Part shown: positions 33,101 to 42,100 of the stretch, piece by piece
Layout: each line of letters opens with the position of its first letter
Position numbering within the stretch: position 1 is the stretch's first letter
Assembly (NCBI GenBank): GCA_032622095.1
Contig: CP136065.1
Span: 247,627,474-247,691,473, forward strand
DNA from: Siphonodentalium dalli
Taxonomy: Eukaryota; Mollusca; Scaphopoda; Gadilida; Siphonodentaliidae
Direction of reading: 5' to 3'
DNA: 64,000 nt
Position numbers and translations under genes: made by a program
The notes under the pieces: generated by a model
Databases searched by the model: none
The model's input: the letters and a program-made list of their open reading frames with translations, nothing else
Told to the model about the DNA's origin: nothing

Positions 33101-36100
33101 CTTCAAAAGCAATAGAAATTTATTGTGATCGTAAAAAAATACAATGCAGTCTATAAATAAATAATCCGCAGAAGCTGTATGACTATGTACCCATTAAAAT
33201 GATCAGAACTTATTTACGGATGAGTAACAACCGAAATTTCGGAATATATAGTCACAAACAGTGAATAATGTCTTAATTTTAACACATCGGTAACCCACCA
33301 TGATATCTAAATTTAAAATTAAATTATGGTAGAACCTGTACAAAAATATAAAGGGGAATGTATTTTGCGACATAACACATAGAGACAATCACCACTTTCC
33401 TTCAGCGTCTGTATTCTTACAAAGATATCAAATAACGTTGTCCTCTAAAATTCCTTATTTATATCCAAACAAGATGGAGAGAAGTATTATACATCTCTAC
33501 TTTTGTATACTCGACGAGAGCTTTCTGATGAATGGCAACAAACCATATTTCAGACTAAATCCTGAAAAGTTACCCATAATTCTGCTGTGGTTATGGAGTC
33601 GATTAATTAGGGCATTACTGTATGTGTCCTGGGGCAGCCCTTCCTAGGAGATGGGAGCGATTGCTCTCGCACCCGTACACTCTCGCAATTTTCAATTTAC
33701 GGGTGCTAAAATGTGCACTCGTCCATCTTGTCAAAATGATCATGATGACTGTAATCGTTGATTCAGTATTGAACAGTTTGAAGGTTTATTTGGATCCTTT
33801 TCTGTTTTAATTCAATTATGGGCATGTGAAAGTGTGACTACATGTAGACAGCCATGTAGGTGTATGTCCCATTATGACATTTTGTTTGAGAAACACCCAA
33901 CTTATGATTATATTACAGGGTGCAATTACACCCGTCTTATGAATTGCGGGAGCAAATAAGTGCTCTTGTTTAGTTTTCCTCTTGGGAAGGACTGCTGGGG
34001 TATGGTAGCAGGGGAAATCTGGGGTGGGGGAATGGGACCCTAAAAATTTAAATCAACTGTCGGTTCAACATGGGAAAACTTGGCTAGGGGAAAGGGGCTA
34101 TTTAAAAGGATCCCATGCCAGTGTAGCGAAAACTCTGAAACATAGGAATAGCTTCTGAACATATACATGTGTATGGATACATGCCTATGTAAGTATATGC
34201 TTGACAATTAAAGAAAACTTTCAGGGATTAAGATTTAGCAAAGCTAATGATGAATTTGATACTTTTTAAAAGATTGTATTACTATAATTAAGAACTTACA
34301 TATCCACTTTTGTATAGTTCTATAAGAGCCATATGTGTGAACGTTGGTTCCGCATCACTCAGGTCTTGTACGCTACAAAAAAATGTAAAAAGAAAATTAT
34401 AGATAAACATATGGTTTTAAAAGTTTTATGATTTTTCAGACAGGAGTTATGTTCTCTCACATTAAATATTATCTCATGCTTGTTAAAGTGAAATGGGTGA
34501 AGTCAACAATAATCACCTCCAATGAATAGATTCATGTTTCCTACAGAAGAATTACCAGCTGGAAATAGCACAGGCTCACATAGATCAATCAGCTGCCATG
34601 TTTATATTCACTACCAAAGCATCAAGGGCTATCATTAAAGTTTAATCAAACTGCTAATTATAATATGTTATTATATATATGAACATTGACATAATCTGAC
34701 ACTGATTGGTTTGTCTAATTGGGACATGCATTTCATATCCAAGAAGACTTAACACTAACATGTGATCAAAACACATAAATGGATTTATATTTCACAGGTA
34801 ACACACTTACTCAGGACATATGCCATTCTTCAGTAAAGTCCACACTCCATTTGGTCCCCTGTAGTCTGGTATTGATGCTGCCTATAAAAGTGAATCAAAG
34901 AGTTAATAACACTGAAGCTCTACTTGACATTTGAAATATATGTCACAATTTTCCAATCAAAATGTGAAAAAAACATAGTTACCAGATGAACGAAGATGGA
35001 TAACTCTAGAATGTAAAACCTTGATGTCATTGTTCCCTCTTTTGAAACATTCCCGATACAAACCTCCATACCAAATTTAATTCAGATCTGATAAACACAT
35101 GGCTGAGATATATGTCTGGACGGACAAACAGATAGACAAAGTCTATCCCTTATATCCCCATTTTTCTTCAAAACATGTATAAATATGAAGTACCTATCAA
35201 GTTGAAAAGCATTAAGTGCTTCAAAATAGGGGACCTTAGCAGATTGGTAGATACCCTGTAAACTTAGCTTCATCTAGATGCAAATCTGATCTCTTATATG
35301 AATGTTCAAGAGAATATAAATATACTAACATATGTATGTGAATAGGTACACATTTACCATTCATGTTCAAAAACACGTTCCAATAGATCATTGAATTGCA
35401 TAATCCATGCACCTAAGTAATTAAGCTAGTTTATTTTATAACTTACAGTACTGATTCCTGCCCCTGTATAAACTGCCACCTTCCTCGCATACTTGAGAAC
35501 TTCAGCCAATTTCTTGCATTTTTCAATTAATACGGATGGCTCATCTTCAACCTGAATGAATAATGAAAGTGTCAGCGACACAGTAGCTCAACTTGGAATT
35601 GGGATCATGCCATATATTATAATATTACAGTCCATAGGGCAAAGAGAACTCAGACTCAGACCTAGATGTTAACCTGAAGATGCATAAACAGTTTGTGATT
35701 AATCGGATGAAAAATTTGGCTGTAGGGAGTGCCAAAGGATGCAGTAATAATAATATAAAGAGTAAATCTGAGATGACTCTCATCTAGAGGTTACCCTGAT
35801 GATCCATATGAAGTTTGGTAACTATCAGATGAGGGATGTGGTCTGTATGGTGTGCCGAAGGAATTAGTCATACAAAGAGTGAAATCCGAGATGGCTGTTG
35901 GCAGGGTGTGCCAAAGGATTTAGTCCTGCAAAGAGTAAACTTCAAGATGGCTGCCAAATTTGATTACTCCTATCTAGGGGTGATCCAAAACATGCCTGTA
36001 AATTTTTAAAACAATTCTCCAATGAATGCGGTCTGCAGCGATGGATTCAAATTTGAAATCCAAGATGCCTGCTGGCGACCAATATTTTTTTAACGAATTT

Positions 36101-39100
36101 CGGAAAAAATTTATGGCTCCCATATAGAGTTCACCCAAAAAATCCATATGAGGTTTGGTGATGATCGGATGAGAGATGTGACCTGTAGGGTGTAATAACA
36201 GAAATTGTTGATGGACGGGCGGACGGATGCCAACCCATGGCAATAGCTTAAACTTGACTTTGTCAAGTTGAGCTAAAAAACGATTATAATAACTCCACAA
36301 TCCTGTTCTACTTTAATGAATTCAATGAAATGCAAAATATAATTTTAATCTTCCTCTTGCTTCCGCTATAATTTTTTCACAAATGTACAAATTGGCCACA
36401 TACATGTACTTTACACAGCTACTTTCATTGGCAAAATAATTTACACATGTTTATAAGTCGTTAATTAGGTTGAAACAAACTCATGGCTAAAATATACATT
36501 GAAACTTTAAGCATAGATTATGCCTCTAATATTTAAAGAACAAATTCAAAAGGCAAAATTAAAGGCACGGATAATTACGGATGGCCTTCGCGATGGATAT
36601 TGCTGTTAAAATAGTCACATCCATTAAAACCACCATAAACAGAAAGAATATTAAAATATAGACAGATTTCGTTCTTATATTGATCATAAATATTGCATAA
36701 ATAGCATGTTATTGTCAAGATTGTTAGTAAACAAAAGGTATGTTATGATACAGTACAGCATGTAAAGAGCATACGATATGCAAAACACTCAAAGGACCCA
36801 ACTTAGTGACCACCATAAAAATTACAACATACCAATATAGCGCTCGCAAATACTCGCCACTCAAGATTTTAGTGTTGATTGGGGTCACCGTGAAATGCAT
36901 GAATCTCTCTCCCAAAAAAGTCACCATGCTCGGCTCACACACTGTGTTTTGAGGATAATATAGCATTCATTCTAAATTCATAATTTGGTAACTTTTATTT
37001 CTAAATTAAAACCTACAACCAAGGTCATTCGTGCCTTTAAAAATGTTAACTTATTGAGGATCCAGGATAAAAGATAATATTTAATATGATCACTGGCGAC
37101 AGTATAAAAAAGAATGTTGACTGACCTCTTGAACTCTGATTTTAGCTATGTCCCGTTTCTCTTTTCTTTTGAGCAGCTCGGATTCTATTTCAGGTGACTC
37201 AGTAAGAATAAGGGAATCTTCTACTGTTCTTTCTTCTTCATTCTTTTCTAAAATTCTCCTTATCTAGAAGGAACACATGTACATATCTAAAAGCATATAA
37301 TATCAAGCATATCTTAAGCATAAAATCATTCACAATTTCTGCATCTGACGCTGTCAGAATTAGAACAAACATAATATTATTGATGCATTCACATGGGGTG
37401 CATTGTGAATGTCACAATAAACTAGAGGTGTGACTGTCCCAATGGGACTACGGATACCCCCCTGTTTTTAAAATACTAAGATGTTTCACACGTCAGTAAA
37501 CATTAAGTTAAAATAATAAAATAACAGTTCCCATTGCAGGTGTACAACCATAACCCTAATCTTAAACCTATTGACCGAAAAATGTAGGAATAAAAGCTTG
37601 GACAAAATTATGTATGTTGCGAAAAAATTTCTAATTCGAAAAAGGGGAATAAGTCCACCAAAAAATGTCGGACAGACGTCATAATCGCAGGTGCACAAGT
37701 TCCCATGGTACTAAATATCTGTGCCACGTTAAAAAAATTGACCGAAAAATGTAGGAATAAAAGCTCGGACAAAAGTATACATGTTGCAAAAATTTCCAAG
37801 TCGAAAAAGGGGGAATAACTCCACGACAGACGTCATAATCGCAGGTGCACAGGTTCCCATGATGGTTGATGTCTGTGCCAAGTTTCACGACAATTGATCA
37901 TAAAACGACTGAGAAAACCTCCGGACAAATTTGTGTCCACGGACGGACGATGAATGGGCAAGCTAACTCCAGTATACCCCCCCCCCCCCCCCCCGCAACG
38001 AAGTTAGGTATAAAGAGTCAAATGGTAGAATAGGAATGTGTCCAAAGAGGCTAAGTGTCCTAATTGGATGTGGCAAACATTTATTCAGTTTATTTACAAT
38101 TACGGGGAGTGACGGAGATGCTGGCAATGAATGTAACCATCAAGGATGTTCAAGTAAACATTGTGGTTGCTTCAAATTAACATCAGAGTGAAACGACCCC
38201 CTAACTCTTATAGGTTCTGTGAAATGCTCCCCTAACTCTTATAGGTTCTGTGACATGGCTTTGAACTTCGAAGACTGGTTGCCCCAGAGGAAATTTCAAT
38301 GCGACCTATCTGACTCTGAGCCTGAGGTCAGTGATGAGGCTGGCAACTTGTCTCCTCATTGCCACATGTTGCAATTGCATTTCCCATGGCATTGCTTATT
38401 ATCATGGCCAATTTCGAGGACTGCGTCCATATTGTCCACTGATAATTAATGTGGCTTTGTTTACGAAAAACTGTGAGAAATTTTGTTATATTCGTTGTGA
38501 TGATTTGTAGTAGGTTTGCATTTGCAGAGTTCCCAATCTCATGCAGGTTGTTTAAAATGGCGAAGGACACCAATTTGATGGTAGCTATCGTAATTCCTTT
38601 GATTTTGAAAAATGCAGGTGCGCAGTTTATTGTGGGCCTGATTTTTTATCTAGGTGCGCAAATATGCTTTGGTGCACCTAACAGGAATAGGTTATAACCG
38701 ATGCACGTGAATGTAAGCATGTATATAATACACTCAAATAACATTGCTTTGTGCATTTTTATAGAAATAAAACTTCAAACAAACTAAAATTGTTCTTGTT
38801 GGTTTACTTCAACAAAAAGTTGTTGTATCGTTTTTACCATTTATTCTTTCCTGTCTCGTACGGACTGGTGTCTGTTTCATCGTGACTTGGAAGCTATATC
38901 ACCAAATGCTTACGAGTATTGAGCGATGATGTTGTAATATATCATTGATTGTTTTTATTCCTTTGATTGTCTGCGACACACACGGATTGACCATGATGGG
39001 TTAAAAAATATTGTTAAAATAACCTTTGAAGCTATGACCTCTCAGATGATCGTTGTTAACCCAACCATCACTGTTCTGCATTTCATCAGTTAATTATTGA

Positions 39101-42100
39101 GTAAACTTAGTGAAGATCATGGGGCACGCAGCATTTTGCATGCTACTTTTCAATTCCAGGTAAGTGATGGCACATAAGAGCAATTGTGTGCCTCACAATC
39201 AAAGGACTGTACATGTATCTCTCTGTAACGTGCCTTCCCCACAGATAATAAAGATGCCCAATCAAAGCGGTGGCAAGGTTAATAGTCTGGGAAATATTCA
39301 ACATTAAAGGGAGAAATGGGTGTGTTTATATGTCAATTGAGATGTAATTTAAATGAATAACGACACGAGAATCGATAATAGTGGCTTGTCCCATCATTTA
39401 TATTCGTGGAAGAAAATGTATACAGGAAACAGCGGATGTTTATTCTGGATCTGGATTTGTACGTCCAAGTAGACAATTGTGGTATGATAGGATGTTTCGA
39501 TTACGCCAAGTAACCTCTGCGATTATTCGGGAATTGCAAACTGAGACCTACAGCAATTTGTACATTAAAAATCGACCAAAATGTCATTGTCAATGAGAAA
39601 GAAGGTCACATTTGCTGCTGATTAGTACTAGTAGCAACTTTAGTAGTCTCTTCTAGACTAGTCTCTAGGTCATGCCAAATGTTCGCCGTAAAGCATTTCT
39701 ACCACTTGTTCGAAAACAGGTGTCCCCAAAAAATCCCTGGATCCTTCACTGATATTATATATATATGCATAGTATTTGTTTATCTAAAATGGCAACCATA
39801 TATGTGCATTTCTCAATGTATATTGCCATGGCACACTGGTCCTCGAAAATCAGGAATAATTTATTTTGAATTTTTTTACACATTCTTCTGGAATGTGCTA
39901 TGTCGCTGGCTAAATATCAATAACTTTTGCGGGGAAATGTGAGTGCCAATATGAAGTCGCTTTGGATTCAACATACGACATCACCTATAAGAGTTTATGT
40001 GAATGTGCTTTTAATAATTTACTAAACGAAACATTGTTTATTTAGTGATATGACAAACATTTAGACATTTACGAGATGTGTAATGTTGTTTTCGCGATGT
40101 GGCTAACGTAAATGCGCAGTTTACGTAATTTCCGTCATTTTCTGAATGGCATAGCAACCTGAGTCAGGTCAACAATATTTATGATTTAAGTAATGATTAT
40201 TGTTTAAATTATAAACCCTGTAACATCTTCACTGATGAATACTGTTATGTTGGCCATATGAAAAGAAACAATTAGTAGTTTTAATTTAATTGTAATGACT
40301 TTTCCAAGATGGCGGCACCTCAAATTAAAAAATGGTGGCGCCCATGTTGAAAAGCGAATTTAGTATAAGGACGACCAGCGCATGTGTTGCAATCACAAAT
40401 TCACAATGACGTTTATTCAACATTAAGTGTAGTGATCTCTGATTCCGGACATTGCCGAAGTAGGAATCGAGAGCACCGATCATGACATCATATTGAGCCA
40501 TTCATGAGATACGTTACCAAAGAGCACTCCTGACATGGCAGCTAGCTGGTTCATAGGCCGAATATCCATCTCATTGACCATAGATATGACGGTGTCTCCT
40601 CCTACCGGTATCCAGATTCAGGACCTGTGATCCTGCACACCATCCATCCTGCGAGGTCCAACTAATGAGGACTGTATTCTATAAAGCGTGGGGGAGTGTA
40701 GTGATCTCCGATTCCGGAAATTGCCGAAGTAGGAATCGAGCGCACTGATCGTGACATCATATTCCTGGTTTGACCATGTAAAGATATATACATGTGTATA
40801 ACCGTAGTGATTAGTGATTTAGTATTGGTTATCACAATATAAATTTATAATCACTGATCGACTCGTCCAACAAGCCCTCCTTGACCTGTGTACAGAAAAC
40901 TGTCTCGCTCAACTACAGGAGAAACCATTCAAACCAACAAGAGAAAACAACGTTCTTGACCTCATTATTACGAACAAAACCGCACTCGTCAAAACCACCA
41001 GCAACATACCCGGAATCTCGGATCATGATATGCTAGTGACCGACTGTATGGCTACACCATTCTTCATACAGCAAGTACCGAAGAAGACTTACAACTTCGA
41101 AAAGTGCACAAAGTGGGATACGATCGCGAATGACATCACCAATGTGGGGAAACAGCTTGAGGACATGGACACCAGCCCAGTTAACACCATGTGGGAAACA
41201 CTAAAGGGAGGCATCAAAACATTAGTGAACAAGCATGTCCCGGTCAGATCCAACTAGAAAAAAGACCAGCTACCTTTGATAAATCAGAAGTTGACAAGAA
41301 TGCTCAGGAAGAAGAACAAGCTCCATCGGAAGGCTCACGTCATATCTCCACCATTGACGAAAATCTTTCGGAAATCCATCGAAACTGGCGAATTGCCAAA
41401 CGACTGGAGAAATGCGAACGTGGCACCTGTGTACAAGAAAGGTGATGTACATCTACCTGAGAACTACCGCCCAGTGTCACTTACCACCGTGTGCTGTAAG
41501 ATCCTTGAACACATCATCTGCCGCCACATCTTAACACACCTGGAAGATCAAAACATCTTAACCCACCTAAACCACGGATTCCGGAAAGGCCATTCCTGCG
41601 TCACTCAGCTTCTCACGACAACCCAGGACATAATGAAAAACTTCGACAAAAAAGTACAGAAGGACATCGCCATCCTCGACTTTTCCAAGACGTTTGATAC
41701 CGTACCACATAGGAAGCTACTGGCGAAACTGGAAAGCTACGGTATTACTGGCCAAATACATTCATGGCTGAAAACCTTCCTAACAAAGGGAACCATGCAA
41801 GTCACGATTGAAGGTGAATGCTCATCGTCGGTGCCTGTGTAGTCTGGTGTACCACAAGGAACTGTGCTCAGCCCCTTGTTATTTCTTTGCCACATCAACG
41901 ACTTGCCAGAGAGAGTTACCTCACAAGTACGCTTGTTCGCAGATGACTGCTTCTTGTACTGGAAGATTAGAAACATCAACGACCAGATTGCTCTGCAGAA
42001 GGACTTGATGGCGTTAGAAGATTGGGCTACAACTTGGGGTATGAAATTCAATGCCAGCAAATGTTACATCATGTCAATTAAACCACGACTGACCTACATG

